Source: Amorphophallus konjac
Lineage: Eukaryota; Streptophyta; Magnoliopsida; Alismatales; Araceae
NCBI GenBank assembly: GCA_022559845.1
Contig: CM040128.1
Span: forward strand, 181,394,691 to 181,458,690
Length of the DNA: 64,000 nucleotides
Reading direction: 5' to 3'
Shown here: in pieces, positions 43,027 through 55,490 of the stretch
Position numbering within the stretch: the stretch's first letter is position 1
Layout of the letters: every line of letters begins with the position of its first letter
Position numbers and translations under genes: made by a program
Notes under the pieces: model-generated
Told to the model about the DNA's origin: nothing
The model's database searches: none
The model's input: the letters and a program-made list of their open reading frames with translations, nothing else

Positions 43027-44512
43027 TTAGCTAGCCTGGATCTTAATGTAGAAAATGATCGGGTGATGATTGCACAAATCCAACTTAAGCCTAATTTGAT
43101 GATAGAAATTAAATCCTTGCAAGACAATGACCTTGAGCTAGTGGAAATCAAAGGAAACTTGAGCAACAGACCGGATTTCATGATGGCTGATGATGGACGA
43201 TTGTTATTCCGAGGGCGAACTTGTGTACCTGATGTAGCCGAACTCATGAACAAGATTCTTGAAGAAGCTCACAGATCCTGATACACGATTCATCCTGGAG
43301 GCACCAAGATGTTCAAGGATTTGAAAAGATCCTTCTGCTGGCCAAACATGAAAAAGGAAGTGGCAGATTTTGTGAGCAGATGCTTAGTGTGTCAGCAGGT
43401 CAAGGCTGAGCATCTCGGACCGGCAGGGAAGTTGAAACCACTTGATATACCCTAGTGGAAATGGGAAAGCATCGGCATGGATTTCATTATGGGTCTACCT
43501 AGGACTCGTGGTGGATTTGACGGGATATGGGTGATTGTCGACCGGTTAACAAAGTCGGCTCACTTCTTATCTATTAAATCCAAATGGACAGTCGATGTTT
43601 TGGCAGCATTGTATATGAAGGAAGTAGTTCGACTTCATGGCATTCCAGTTAGCATTGTGTCAGACAGAGACCCTAGATTCACCTCACATTTTTGGAAGGG
43701 ACTGCAAGAGTCCTTGGGCACTCGTTTGAATTTCAGTACGGCCTTTCATCCACAGACTGATGGACAGACAGAGAGGACTAATCAGATAGTGGAGGATATG
43801 CTGAGAGCCTACAAAATGATTTTGGAGGTAGCTGGAATGATCATTTAGCATTGATTGAATTCGCCTACAATAATAGCTATCAGTCCAGTATACAAATGGC
43901 TCCATTTGAAGCTTTGTATGGAAGAAGCTGTCGTTCCCCGTTGTGTTGGGACGAGGTGGGCGAGAAGCAATGGCTTGGACCGGATCTTATTTCGGAGTCG
44001 TCACAGAATATCCGTACCATCCGAGACCGGTTACAAGTGGCACAATCAAGACAGAAGAGCTATGCTGACAACAGGAGAAGGGCATTAGAGTTCCAAGTGG
44101 GTGAGCATGTATTTCTGAAGGTCTCTCCTACGAGAGGGATTCGTAGATTCGGCATTCGCGGCAACTAAGCCCGCGGTATATTGGCCCGTTCGAGATTCTG
44201 GATAGAGTGGGCGAGATGGCTTATCGTCTAGCGTTACCGCCTCAGTTGTCTGGCGTGCACAACGTCTTCCATATTTCTATGTTGCGGAAGTATGTGTACG
44301 ACCCCACTCATGTTATTCATCATGTGGATTTCGAGCTGAAGGAGGATCTGACCTACGAGGAAAGACCGATAAAGATTCTGGACTAGAAGCAACAGCAACT
44401 CCAGAATCACTCTATATCGATGGTCAAGATTCAGTGGAGTCGGCGTGGGACCAAAGAGGCTACTTGGGAATCGGAAGATACTATGCGGAAGTGGTATCCC
44501 GACCTATTCTAG
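43027..44512 (+). pseudogene. Integrase with chromodomain-like end of the Tekay-like element
   Basis: The zinc-binding region (HPGGTKMFKDLKRSF, later RCLVCQQVK) is preceded by TGA at 43279. A TAG lies at 43453. The core has Asp in [11 protein letters not shown] (43480), Asp in VSDRDPRF and Glu in DGQTERTNQ. The frame shifts near 43810 and again near 44163, and a TAG lies at 44384. The tail ends SRRGTKEATWESEDTMRKWYPDLF, which fits the second half of a chromodomain. It is followed by the polypurine tract. Confidence 0.88.
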
Positions 44513-44576
44513 GTGATCTATCTTTTCCCTACTTTCCGTATATAGTGCAGTGAATTTGGAGGACCAAATTCTTTAA

Positions 44577-44587
44577 GTAGGGGAGGG
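44577..44587 (+). other. Polypurine tract of the Tekay-like element
   Basis: GTAGGGGAGGG directly before LTR 2 (44588); serves as primer for plus-strand synthesis. Confidence 0.85.
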
Positions 44588-47500
44588 TGTAATACCCCGA
44601 TTAATTATTAAGTTTTATTGAGCTTTTATCAATTAAAAATTGAATTAAAATGAATTAATGTTTGAATTTCAAAATATTAATATTTAATTCATTAGAAAAT
44701 AGAACCTATAAAATTCAACTACCTTAGAAAAATCTGTAAAAATAGTAATTGGGTAAAAGACCATTTTTATAGCAATTTTGTCTTCTGGATTTGACCCAAA
44801 TTAATTACGTAACCTTGTCTAATTAGAGGATTAATCCCGAATTTGACTTTTACCTAACTTTTACCTAACCGAAACTTAAAACATGAAATTCGACCTTGTT
44901 ACTCAACCAAATGATCTGAAATCAAGGGCAAATGGAAGGCCACGAGGTAAGGAACATTTACCCTCAATCAATTTGAGGTAAACCTAGCCCTAAAATGTGC
45001 TGCCGACATAGCTTTGGTCGAGTCAAGGATTCCGGCGCCGTTTCTAACACGTAACTTGCAGCGCCAAATACTCCCAACTCCGAAGGCTCCAGAAGCCCCA
45101 TGACCTATAGAAACGTAGCTCTTCGACTCTAGTTTCATTTGGTAGCTGGGTCAGCCGACGAGGAGTCCAGATCTGGGAGTATTCGTCATTTTGGTGGAAG
45201 GTGTTGGTAGTTCATTGTTCTTCATCTCCAGCCCTTTAATCCGTCGATTAAGGTAGGTACCCTTAACCAAATGAGACTTGTGAATATAGTATCTTGATCA
45301 GCTCGACGAAATCTTTCCAATGATAGTAAAAGCCCCAATTTTTATTGGGTATTCATGGAGATTTAGAGGCATCTTTGGAGGGTATTTCTGGATCGGGTTT
45401 ATTTCTAGCTTTGATCTTCAATCTTCAATTCTGGTAGGTGATAATAGACCCAACCTAATTGCTATATATCAATGAAATCTACATCATGTTAGCTTCATTT
45501 TGACGTTGAAAGCCCTAATTATTATTGATCATGCTCATAGAATTCCTGAGTTTTTATAAGAGTGTCCTGTCGATGTTCCAGTAGCATTAACTTGACTTAT
45601 CTCATGATTTTTAGTGACCAAATGAAATATTCATATGGCATATCTTACATGGTTGGAATCCTTATCCTGTCAGCTTTCCGTTGATATATAGATCTCTAAA
45701 TTTTATTAAGTATAGTAGGAGAATTTTGAGTTTTAGTCACTGCCTGTCCAAAACTAGGGTTTCGGTGTTCCAGTAGTTATAAATCCTAATTACAGCAAAT
45801 AATCATGGAATTGACACTTCTGTTAGATAGTATTCCCTGTTAGCTTTCCATTGATACCAAAAGCCCCTTAATTGGAGTCCAATTGGCTTAGTTATTAGCA
45901 TTTTTGTGTAACCCTAGCAAGCCCCCATCTTCCTGGCGTTCACCGGCCGCGGAAGGGACGACCGGAGACACCCAAGGATGGGCGGTCTTACGATAGACCG
46001 TCCAACTCCAGCTCACACCCGACCCTGGCTTAGTCAGGAGTTAAACGGTTCCAGACTGACCACACAACTAGTTGGACGGTCAGAAACTGACCACATATCC
46101 ACCCCAGTAGGATAAACGGTCCATTCTGGACCACATAACTTGTGCGGCCCTGCCCCTGGCCGCACATCTAGATGGGCGGCCCTGCCCTGGCCACACATCC
46201 CCGAGATGGGCGGCCCTGCCCAGACCGCCCAAGCACATGGGCGGTCCAGACCAGACCGCCCAAGACCATGGGTGGCCCTCAGGGAGCCGCCCAACTCCCA
46301 GCACCCCGTTCAGCCCCGTTTCAGTCCCGTTTCAGCCGATAGATATGCGGTCCACCCAGAACCGTTTATCTACCCAGTAAATGACTTAGTAATGGTTCTA
46401 ATGCATTCATTTTCATGTCATTAGTGGTAATTAGTAAAATAGAAACTCAAATAATTATTGGCTAATTATGCAACTAAATTTCTGTTAATTGCCTGTTATT
46501 CGTGCCTACGCGACTTACGTGATCACGTTCATTAGCTTATCATCTTGAATCATTCCTTTTGGCATTTTAACTTAATATATAACCAAATTTTATTAATTTG
46601 GCTTGAAATTAGGATTAAATATGTTGATTCAACTTGCTAGTTAGCTGCTGTACTACAGTAACATAGCACGATTACTTTCCCAACTTCAAGTAGTCGCTAA
46701 GGCGTTAAATAGCATGTTACCTCCGGAAAACTTGATCCGACGGGATTACCATTAATTCACATGTTTAATATCCCAGTTTAGAAATCCATTGATTAAGTGG
46801 TAATCTATTCCAGCAAAGTTATATATGTAACTCTTATTGTGATTTGTTTATCGATCTTCTTGATGATTGTGCTTACCTTGAAATTCTGAAATGAATCTTC
46901 TTCCTACTTGAAATTGTTATTGCTACATAGCTTAAACCTTAGAATTCTGGCCATAAATTGTGGAAGTCTAGATTTGTGGGATCTTTGATCCAAAAAAATC
47001 AATGCCTGGCAAACAATTAAGGACTCGGTCTAGTCCTGGGAGGAGCGCCCGAACACTACGTGTACCCCCGGGGAGGTGAATGACTAGGTGTGGCATTTGG
47101 CACCAGTACTATGACATGTGTTAAATCTAGGACTGTCCACTACTCTCTACTACTCCCTACTACTTTTTGCTTTCCACTCGTTACTGTTCTATACTCTACT
47201 TGTTGTTACTTGGATGTGGAAATGAAATTACATACGTGCTTGACATGACTTGAATCGTCTTGATATGGCCAACTCTTTATCGTTATCTCCTGTAGTAAAT
47301 TCTTGTCCTTGTTATTCCTTTTAAGTATTACCATTCTGTTCATTTATATTTCTTGACCTTGCAAGATCTTTAAACTTTGTTTTACTATATCATCATTATC
47401 CTTTTATTGCATTATCCTTTGTAGCATGATATTTTGAAAATATAATTAAACTGTTAACCACTTATATCTATCTGTTATCTCCTACTGAGCGTTAGCTCAC

Positions 47501-47851
47501 ACCCCGTTGTTTCCCCCTTTCCAGGCTATACAGGTGACGACACCCACACCGATGGGGAGGGACAAGAGTGATTACACCTCAGTGTACCAGTTAATAGATG
47601 GAGTCGTCCTGTTATTGCTTCTAGTTATGTTTTGGGTTGTACTAGTTGTACTAGACTTCATCAGAAGTTATGTTTGAGAGTGTCTTCGTAGTTTGATGAA
47701 TGTTGTAATAGATTGGGATTTTCCATGTTTAATAAATTTGTTCTTTTCCATTGCCTTGTGTTAATCATCTAGTTTAGTAATTCAACTTTATTTCAGCTAG
47801 CTCGCCTCTAACTGTACGTCCCGATATTTCCGCCTTGTTCGGGGCGTGACA
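44588..47851 (+). repeat. 3' LTR of the Tekay-like element (3,264 bp)
   Basis: Partner of 36530-39784. It contains the same hairpin array at 45978-46370. Small differences include an extra TACTCTCTACTACTCC-type duplication near 47140. Followed by TTTAC. Confidence 0.92.
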
Positions 47852-48533
47852 TTTACCCCTCCCCAACCCTAGATCTAGGGATAGAACTAGTCTTTTTGTA
47901 TTTCCTATAAAAGCCTTGTATTTCTATTTTGAGTGGAATTAATGAAAGAAAAATCTAGAATTTCCTCCAAAGGAGCAAGGGCCGCCCCCTATCTCTCTCC
48001 TCTCTCCCCCTTTTGTAGCTGGGAAGGCTGTGAATCAGAGGTGTGAAGCCTCATCTATCAGGTGTGTAGATCGTCACCGCCGCCGCCGCCGCCTTCGTGC
48101 CGCCGTCGCACCACATCAATCGTCACCGGAGTTCTGTCCACTCTGGATAGCCCCTTGATCTCGGATTTCTTGCTCTCAGCCATGAGTTCATCTGGAGCCC
48201 AAACTTTTAGGGTGAGTTCCAGGGGTCATCGCCACGTCCTAGAAAAATTGGTGGAGCTTCCAGTTTTTATTTTACATTTTTCCATTTTCGTTCTCCACCT
48301 CCGCTTCAGATCTGCAAGCAGTCTACCCAGATTACCATAACCCTAATAGGTCATCCATGAACCCACCATCTCGTGACCCAAATGACTTGATATTTTTATT
48401 GGAGGTTCTGTACACCTTATACACCATCCAAAAAGTTTCGTGTGAATTTAGAATATCGTTCATATTTTCTAAAAATTCACTTCAGATCCCAACTCAGTTC
48501 TGCCTGTCACTGTCTAGATCCGACCACCCAGTA
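47852..48533 (+). repeat. Family D LTR, piece 2 of 3
   Basis: Resumes the host LTR after TTTAC (47852-47856) and ends at CAGTA (48529-48533), the duplication of the next insertion. It contains a TATA box (TATAAAAG, 47906-47913), a CT-rich leader and a CCG run (48078-48094). It matches, in inverted orientation, 6300-6540. Confidence 0.7.
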
Positions 48534-50880
48534 TGATGGGGACATCCCCAGCCACTTCACTTTTTGGATACTCTTGTTACTTGCCATCAGCACGTCATCA
48601 TTTTCGGCCATTAATCTTGAGTCATAGCATGTAATTTTTATTTCGTTTTGGTCTTGTATGTGTAATCTTTCTTTATTTGAGTCAGTTAATAGGTTAATGC
48701 GTCAGTTTGTTAGACAATTGGGCCCAACTAGTGGGCTAGGCCCAAGGGCGCCCCTCCCTTGGAGTGATTGGTCATTTACTTGTTTGTCAAGGTCATTTTG
48801 GTCTTAGGAATTATGTAAGCCTATAAATAGGCCCCCACTCCTCTCATATGTAACAACCTTTTATGATCAATTTAAATCAAGTGAGTTCTAGTGTCTTATT
48901 GGAGTGGATTCTCCAAACTTCTCTCTCTCTCTCTAAGGGGTGGATTCCCCTCTCCTCTCTCTTCTCTCTCTCTCTAAGGAGAAGGGCGCCCCCTACTCTC
49001 TCTCTTCCCCTCCCAACCACCTCCACCCTCCCACCTACCTCCATTAAATCCTCTACAACTTCCCACAAGCCATCATTACTCCCCCCTAGTCCCAAGAGAC
49101 CCTCCACCAATCCACACCCCACCCTCCAACCCCCAACTACCCATCCCCTTCCCCAAGCTGCCCTCCACCTTCCCAAGGCACCTCTTCCCATCCCCAAGAC
49201 CACCAATGATCACCCCACATTCAAGGAAATTCAAACTCACATTCCCTCCACCCACTTGTGCCCCCCTCACCTTCCCCCTTCTCCCTCCAAGCCCAAATTC
49301 GCAGCTCCTCTCTCACCAACTGCAAACACCCCATTCCAGACCCCATTTTCCCTCTCCCACACCTTAGAACACCCCCTCCCAGGCCCCCTCACAACTAGGG
49401 GTCACTCCCACACCTATTCACCCCATTTCCCCTTCCATATACCCCATTTCCCCCCATCATCATCAACCTGCAGTTCACTATTTGGAGGCAGCAAAGAAGT
49501 TGTTGGTTGCAGAGGCTGTCCCATCATCCCCTCATCGAACCTGGTGGCAAGTTCCATATTGCTAGAAAGATCATCAAGTCACCTTCGCAGCCGTGGTGGT
49601 TTCGTCGTCGTCTGAGGACCGTGCTGCTCGGGAGAGCACTTCTTCCTCGACTGCGCAAGACTTCTCAGGCAGAGGACTAGAACCTGAGTGGAAGCTCTTC
49701 CACGACAATTCTAGCATGAATCTGGGCAAGAGTTATTCTACAAACTTCTTCCTCGACCTATTGACTTCCAGGATCAAAAAGCGAAACTCCGATTGGCGCC
49801 CGGAATCAAGAGTTATCAATTTCTTCCTCCAGGTGCTTGGTTCTGTTTCTTGTCAGTCTGCTCCGACTCCCCCTTCTTGTTCGAGATCTTCCGGCCTACT
49901 CTGACATCATCTGGCATCTCCATTTCTTGCTTTTCGAAGAGGACTCGACAAAGAATCCATCGGTACCAGCCATGCTCAAATTGGAGTTCTGAAGCGCCCG
50001 TGGTACCCTTATCTTTCAGCTGTTGAGGTTCTGCGATTGTCAAGAACAACAACCTGCTTCCCTGTTCAACCCTCTGGCCCGACCAGAACCGACGACCACA
50101 AAAATCAAAAAAATTCTGGCATTATCTCGCTCCAGTTACGAAAAAATCCCCACTGGTCCCGTCTTCAACAAAATTCGTGAGCGGCTGCAACGTCAACATC
50201 TTCGACTGAATGTCCTCAGTTTCAGAGAGCAGGCATAACCGACTTCATCCACCGCTCGGCTTCCAATTGTGTTTTCCCCCTCCCCACCTGGCCGGCTGAG
50301 CCCCCCACCTTGCGTGGAGGTATATTTTTGTTGTAATCACATAAATCCCTACACCGAGATCCCCCCTCCTGCGAGAGGTGTAGTGGTTTAGTATTTCAAT
50401 TTTCAGGTTAAAGCGACACCGACACGGCGTGCGGGTGTGTCCCACGCCTCTCCGCTCGCCCTCGTCTCCGGCCGGGATCAGCGTCTTCACGTTGATCAGG
50501 TGAGCTACTGAACACCACTCATTGCTGGGATTTAATTGCTTAGTTTAGTATTGCTTTTAGTTACTCCGTCGGCGGTGAGAGAGTGACCAGTCCCAAATTG
50601 TCATCAAATTGAGTGACCACCGCGGGGTGAGTTGTGAGAGCAATCACTTAACTTACGCCCTTGGCGTGCCGGCCACCCGTGAATAGGGCATCCCTGGCCC
50701 ATTTGGGGTCCTCCATAAGCTAGCCAACCATTGGAGTATAAAGGTCCCGACTCGGACCCTCTCCGTCATCGCTAAGTTGCCTACAGGCACTCGTGTGTGC
50801 TACGCGATCGTGCTCGTTAGTGTGAGTCCGTTGCTCAACTTGATTGTTTGCAATATAGGTCCATAGGTGGTTTCACATCA
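48534..50880 (+). repeat. 5' LTR of the family C element
   Basis: 2,347 bp with ends TGATG..CATCA, a perfect 5-bp inverted terminal repeat. TATA box TATAAATA at 48822-48829. A long CT- and CCA-rich leader (48915-49460) gives spurious proline-rich frames. Confidence 0.92.
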
Positions 50881-50882
50881 AG

Positions 50883-50894
50883 TGGTATCAGAGC
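50883..50894 (+). other. Primer-binding site of the family C element
   Basis: TGGTATCAGAGC, two bases after the LTR end; initiator Met tRNA type. Confidence 0.9.
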
Positions 50895-50979
50895 AAGTTC
50901 ACAACTTATCTCTATCAAGTTGGTCCTAGGGCATGTTTATACATTTAGAGTCCTCGGTGGCATCTCTTTGTCCACTAGC

Positions 50980-51744
50980 ATGGCCACCTCTTACCGACCT
51001 TACCAATCGGCCCTCTCCATAAGTCCAAACCACCAAGGGATGCCTACCACTAACACACATGACCTCCCTGGCCATGTCAACTACCTTACGAAGCCCTTGA
51101 CCTATGCCAATGAGCGGTTTGATAACATATCAGGTCGACTCAACCAACTTGGAGAAAATGGGCCCGCCCCAAGGGCGGACGATAGAAGGACATGTCCCCC
51201 ACCTCCCACTTTTGATGGAACTCATCTTCATGACTATTTAGATTGGGAGGCATCAATGGACCATTACTTTGAGAGGAATCCCATGTCTGAGGATAGGAAT
51301 GTTCGATGTGCCAAAATGCAACTAACCAAAAGGGCTCAAACTCATTGGTTAAAAATTGAAGGCTTAAGGATAATTAGAAGGGAAGCTCCCCTCACCACAT
51401 GGGAGGACATGAAGGATCAACTTAGGGCTGGATATGTTTTCCCCTCCTACCCGGATCACCAAAGCCCAAGGAGCATTTCAACTCCACCATCCCCACCCGA
51501 CCAACCCAAGACTCCAACTCCCCAATTCCCCACAATGCAACCAAAACCCCATTCCACAACCCACATTACCCAATCCCCTTTGACCACCCCTCACCTCACC
51601 TCTTCTCAAAAGGGAAAGAGCCCAATGGAGATAGAAGTGAGTGAAATAACCCCGGGTAAGTGCGAGCCGAATGTTATAGGTGCCACCAATTGGGGCACAT
51701 CGCCGAGCAATGCCCCACAAGGAAGCATCTTCCCATGTCCCTAG
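50980..51744 (+). pseudogene. Shortened gag of the family C element
   Basis: Starts MATSYRPYQ. It includes PPPPTFDGTHLHDYLDWE, ASMDHYFERN and TKRAQTHWLKIE, the N-terminal half of a gypsy gag domain. After WEDMKDQLRAGYVF it jumps into a Pro/Thr/Ser-rich linker; the second half of the gag domain, present in 61022-62212, is missing. The knuckle (C-Y-R-C..G-H..E-Q-C, 51672-51713) lies in a different frame from the ORF, so a frameshift precedes it. Confidence 0.8.
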
Positions 51745-51940
51745 TTGTTGAAACATCTCCCACCCCGGCCACCATTACCCCTCCATCGTTCCCCAACAAG
51801 GACACTCCTCCCAAGAACAATCTTTCCAAAACCCCTTAACCCACCCATCTTCCTCTTCCTACCCCAACCCAACCACAACCTATACCTCACTACTTCCCTT
51901 ACCAATCCAAACCCAAGCCCATGCTTGTTCACCACCTCGG

Positions 51941-52532
51941 GTGCACCATGCACCGACTATCACCAATTCCCCCGCATTAGACCTACCCAACCCATTGTCA
52001 TTAGGAGTTGAAACCCACACACCCATCCACATGGAAATGGATGATAGTCCCGATCAACAACCTACCATAAATGAAATCCAAGAACCTCCACTTCCACCCA
52101 CCTCTCCTAGACAGAATCCTCAAGAGCCACACACCTTCACCGTGAATGAGTCCATACTCCAATGGCTCAAGCAAGGCCCCACCATCCTTAGTTCACCCCC
52201 ACACCTCTCACCCATGAGACATCAATCCCAAATTGTGGCCCTCCCCTCCTTTCACACCACTATCCAATCCTACTACGAGGTAGAGGGTTGGGATGATCTC
52301 CTCAAGGGTTTAGAATGGCAACTAAAGCTGACTTGCTTATTGATCTTAGGAACGGCCCACCCAAGAAGCCTTAGTCTCATCCACCCATGTGATGGTTCTA
52401 TCACCTCGGTCTTCACCATTGGTTGCTACACTAGTGACCTCCTTCTCATTCTCCTTATGGATGAAGAGCTCATCCCGGTCCACTCCCCTACCATTGTGAT
52501 TCCTAGAACCTTGGCCAACCATCCCACCCCAT
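51941..52532 (+). pseudogene. Unassigned ORF of the family C element, cut by an insertion
   Basis: About 200 codons, Pro/Thr/Ile-rich, no domain recognised. It contains NEIQEPPLPPTSPRQN and, later, DEELIPVHSPTIVIPRTL. It is interrupted at 52532 by the 3.4-kb insertion (duplication CCCAT). A possible continuation starts at 55964 (SLEEDDSLPCEDLEDMEYL). It could be a linker of the former gag-pol or a novel ORF. Confidence 0.45.
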
Positions 52533-52914
52533 TGTGGACGCCAAAAATATGACGATGATGATCATGGCGACATTCGCGTCTACACATTTAAGCGCGAGTC
52601 GAAGACAGAAATGCCGAATAAACCTCATGCCTCGCCCGATCAGGACGAGAACTCACTTGGTGGTCCGCTACCCGCTAAGGAAGCCCCCTAAGTAGAAGAT
52701 ACAGCTACAAGGCTCCGACCGGCCATGCCGAGAGATGAATCACAGAAAAGTCAGGAACTCCGGCACAGTCTCGGCACTCACCGAAAGTCACGCAAAGTCT
52801 GGGACCGAGTCTCGGAGGCTGCGAACAGAATGTTACGGAGGTCATACATCGCAACCGAAACATGCCGGGAATGCCAACATTCATATAAATGGCCTCAACT
52901 TTGAAAGGAATCCG

Positions 52915-53155
52915 TTCGGTGCTTAAATCGGCGCGATATGCACTTAAAACGGCGCCACTAAGACCGGCGCACCCCTTTCCTCTTTATTCCTTGGTTGGTT
53001 GTTAAACCGGCGCGCCCCTTGCATTTTGGGTTAAACCGGTGCGCCCCTTCATCTTGGGTTAAACCGGCGTGCCCTTTTCCCCTTCATCATGGGTTAAACC
53101 GGCGAGCACCCTTTCCCTTGCATTTCACCTTAATCCGGCGCGCAAACATGCCATC
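52915..53155. repeat. First array of CCGGCGCGCC-type motifs
   Basis: About eight copies of TTAAACCGGCGCGCCCCTT or close variants, every 25-40 bp, upstream of the TATA box at 53420. The core is palindromic (GGCGCGCC). Confidence 0.8.
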
Positions 53156-53419
53156 CCATCAAAACCTTGATGCTCTGTTTCATTTAAATGCGGTGCGCAG
53201 AGAGCATTTAATGTTTTGAAGCCATGCCTTCACCCCGTTTGACAGCAAAGCGGCAGTGATGGCAGCAGCAGCAGATCCTCCCGGTAGATCTATGAATATC
53301 CCATCCTCGGATGAGCAGTAGCGTACGGCACAAACCGGCAGCGTCCAGCGTAGCACGTCGATTTCAGACCTCGACGCGGACGAGGTGAAAGTGGCGGGAA
53401 CACTCCTGAATGCCCATTC

Positions 53420-53427
53420 TATAAAAT
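53420..53427 (+). promoter_or_regulatory. TATA box in the solo-LTR-like insertion
   Basis: TATAAAAT downstream of the CCGGCGCGCC array, followed by a purine-rich (GAAGAAGAAG) leader. It places U3 at 52533-53450 on the plus strand. Confidence 0.5.
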
Positions 53428-54379
53428 GGCAAGTTTGAAGAAGGAACATGTTCGGTTGGTTCATTCGGCTGATGGCTGGCCATCGAAGAGAAGAAGAAGA
53501 AAAGAGAAAAGAAGAGGCTTCGTCCCCGTGCCCGTGAGGTGAAGAAGAAGAGAGTGAGCGTGAGAGAAGAGAGGTGAGCTCGGAGGGGGAGGAGCTTGTG
53601 CTCCGTTCCCCCCTCCCCCGCCAATGTATCACTTTCCTTTTCCCCTCTGCAATGTATTTATCCTCTTTTGAGATGAAAATCTCTTGGGTTTGAGCCGTTC
53701 CCCCCCCCCCCCTTCGGTGGATGAATAAACAGAAGGCCCTTTTTGGCAAACACGATCTTTTGTCTTTCTTCTTCTTACCCCTTCCTCCTTCTCCTCATCC
53801 AGGGCCCTTCGAAGCATGCTCCTCCGTAGCATGGCCTTCGAAGGAGTTCGTCGACGGATGAATATTCATGGCCCTTGTGGCGAACACTTGTCCCGCTTCA
53901 AAGAATCATCACCCGTGAGCTGCTGGGACTCTTGAAGGCTAGTCCTCGAGTCTCTACACGGACTCATGAGTTAACGGAGGCCTTACTCCGTGTTTTGATG
54001 TTCACCCCAGAGCAATCCGTTTGGCGTCCCTCCTTTTTCTCTGGCAAGCCTCCGTCCGGGGGAGATGCTGCCCAAATTTTGCCAGAGGAAGAACACGTAA
54101 GAACAGAGAATGCGTGAGAACAGACCGACGAATAGACTAAGCCCCCTGAATCAAGCTGAATCTCTGAGTTCCTGCACAAACTCTTCAAACGAAAAACTTG
54201 AATCTTCATGCTAATCCACCTTAATAAACAACTAAAACACTTAAACTCTCTTTCCACAAGCTTAATCTATCAATAAGATGAATAAATCAATCAACAGATT
54301 AATCTGCAAGTTGAAGAAATAAGAACAGAGCAAAAAGAATCAAACAGAGCGAAATAAAACCTCGCAGGAGCTTATCCCG

Positions 54380-54720
54380 GCGCCCCCTAATCCGGCGTGG
54401 GCTAATCCGGCGCGCTACCCCCCCGCGCCGGATTAGCTCCACACTCAAATCCACTTCGGAATTCCTGAGCGCAAACCGGCGCGCCTCCCCTTTTTTAGCC
54501 TATTCCGGCGTGCCCATGGCCCCACCTTCTCTTGGACATACTAAACCAGCGCGCCCCCCATTTCAACCCCTATTCCGGTGCGCCCTTACGGGATCCCCAT
54601 TACTCGGCGTGCTCCTTTTCTCCCCTTGTATGATCCCTATTCCGGCGCGCCTCCCTTCTTGGCCTTATCCGGCGTGCCCCTCTTCTCCTTTGGCATCTCC
54701 TTAATCTGGCATGCTTCATA
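54380..54720. repeat. Second array of CCGGCGCGCC-type motifs
   Basis: About ten copies in both orientations, for example CTAATCCGGCGCGCT, then GCGCCGGATTAG inverted, and later CTATTCCGGCGTGCCC. Spacing is irregular, about 25-40 bp. Same core as 52915-53155. Confidence 0.75.
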
Positions 54721-55085
54721 AGAAAGCCATTAACCAAATAAAAGAAATAATAGAAAACTTAAGGCCAATAAAAAGAAAGGGAAGTATATAAACCATTCAT
54801 AAGAAGTTAATTTTTGTTCCGGGGGCGCTGTCCCCGAAACCCCCGCAAGGGGCGCTGCCCGCTTGACCCCCGCGACCTGACCGCGCAGGTCGATCCGCGT
54901 GCGAGGGCGCACGTTGGCGAGTTCGGGCTTCACACTTAACAATCCGCTTCCCTCGGACTGCGTATGAAGAAAAAAATGATGATGCCCCACTAGATCGGAC
55001 TTGGATCTCGGGAGCTTTCGCCCGAACGTGACCACGATCCGATCTTATTCCGGGCCGATAGTTCGTTAGCTCGACCCGTCTTTTT

Positions 55086-55490
55086 CGGGATCTGATCCCG
55101 CACCCACATTAAACTTGCCGTACCTACGGCAGACATCCGTACGGTTTTATCGTCATCCTCGACGCTATTAATACGGACTTCTGTCCGAATAATGAATGGT
55201 CCGTTAGGGACCGACATATATGCCAGGATCCAATCCCGCACCCACATGAAGCTTGCCGTACCTACGGCAGATATCCGTATGTCTTTGTCGTGGTCTTCGA
55301 CGCTTCGAATATGGACTTTCGTCCGAATACTGAATGGTCCGTTAGTGACCGACATATATATAATGGGATCTGATCCCGCATTTGCATTAAACTTGCCGTA
55401 CTCACGGTAGGTATTTGTACGATTTGTCACCGTCTCTTATGCTACAAACACGGACCATTGGCCGAATGTAAAATGGTCCGCGTATGACCA
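55086..55490. repeat. Tandem repeat of ~139 bp, nearly three copies, with dyads
   Basis: The equivalent point (GATCCCGC) falls at 55094, 55232 and 55372, giving periods of 138 and 140 bp. Each unit has GGGATCTGATCCC, then TTGCCGTACCTACGGCAG, then a segment with GGTCCGTTAGGGACC, all dyad-symmetric. Dyads are kept better than spacers; the third unit is the most changed. Confidence 0.85.

Larger units (their letters stand above)
36530..47851 (+). mobile_element. Complete but defective Tekay/Del-like Ty3/gypsy retrotransposon
   Basis: An 11,322-bp element. LTR 1 is 36530-39784 and LTR 2 is 44588-47851, both starting TGTAATACCCC and ending GGGGCGTGACA. Primer site 39792-39803, gag from 40126, pol to 44512, polypurine tract 44577-44587. 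TTTAC flanks both sides. Long LTRs, the pol order protease, RT, RNase H, integrase, and a chromodomain-like end (EATWESEDTMRKWYPDLF) suggest the Tekay/Del lineage of chromoviruses. At least five stops and four frameshifts make it non-autonomous. The LTRs differ at seven bases in the first ~370 bp. Confidence 0.92.

Noticed and set aside
48863..49615. Proline-rich ORF as a gene (also 57533-58327 and 62598-63063)
   Set aside because: These frames come from the CT/CCA-rich leader of family C LTRs, occur at the same place in each LTR, and have no domain.
54990..55430. ORFs across the ~139-bp tandem repeat
   Set aside because: The peptide repeats mirror the DNA repeat and appear on both strands; no domain or promoter context.
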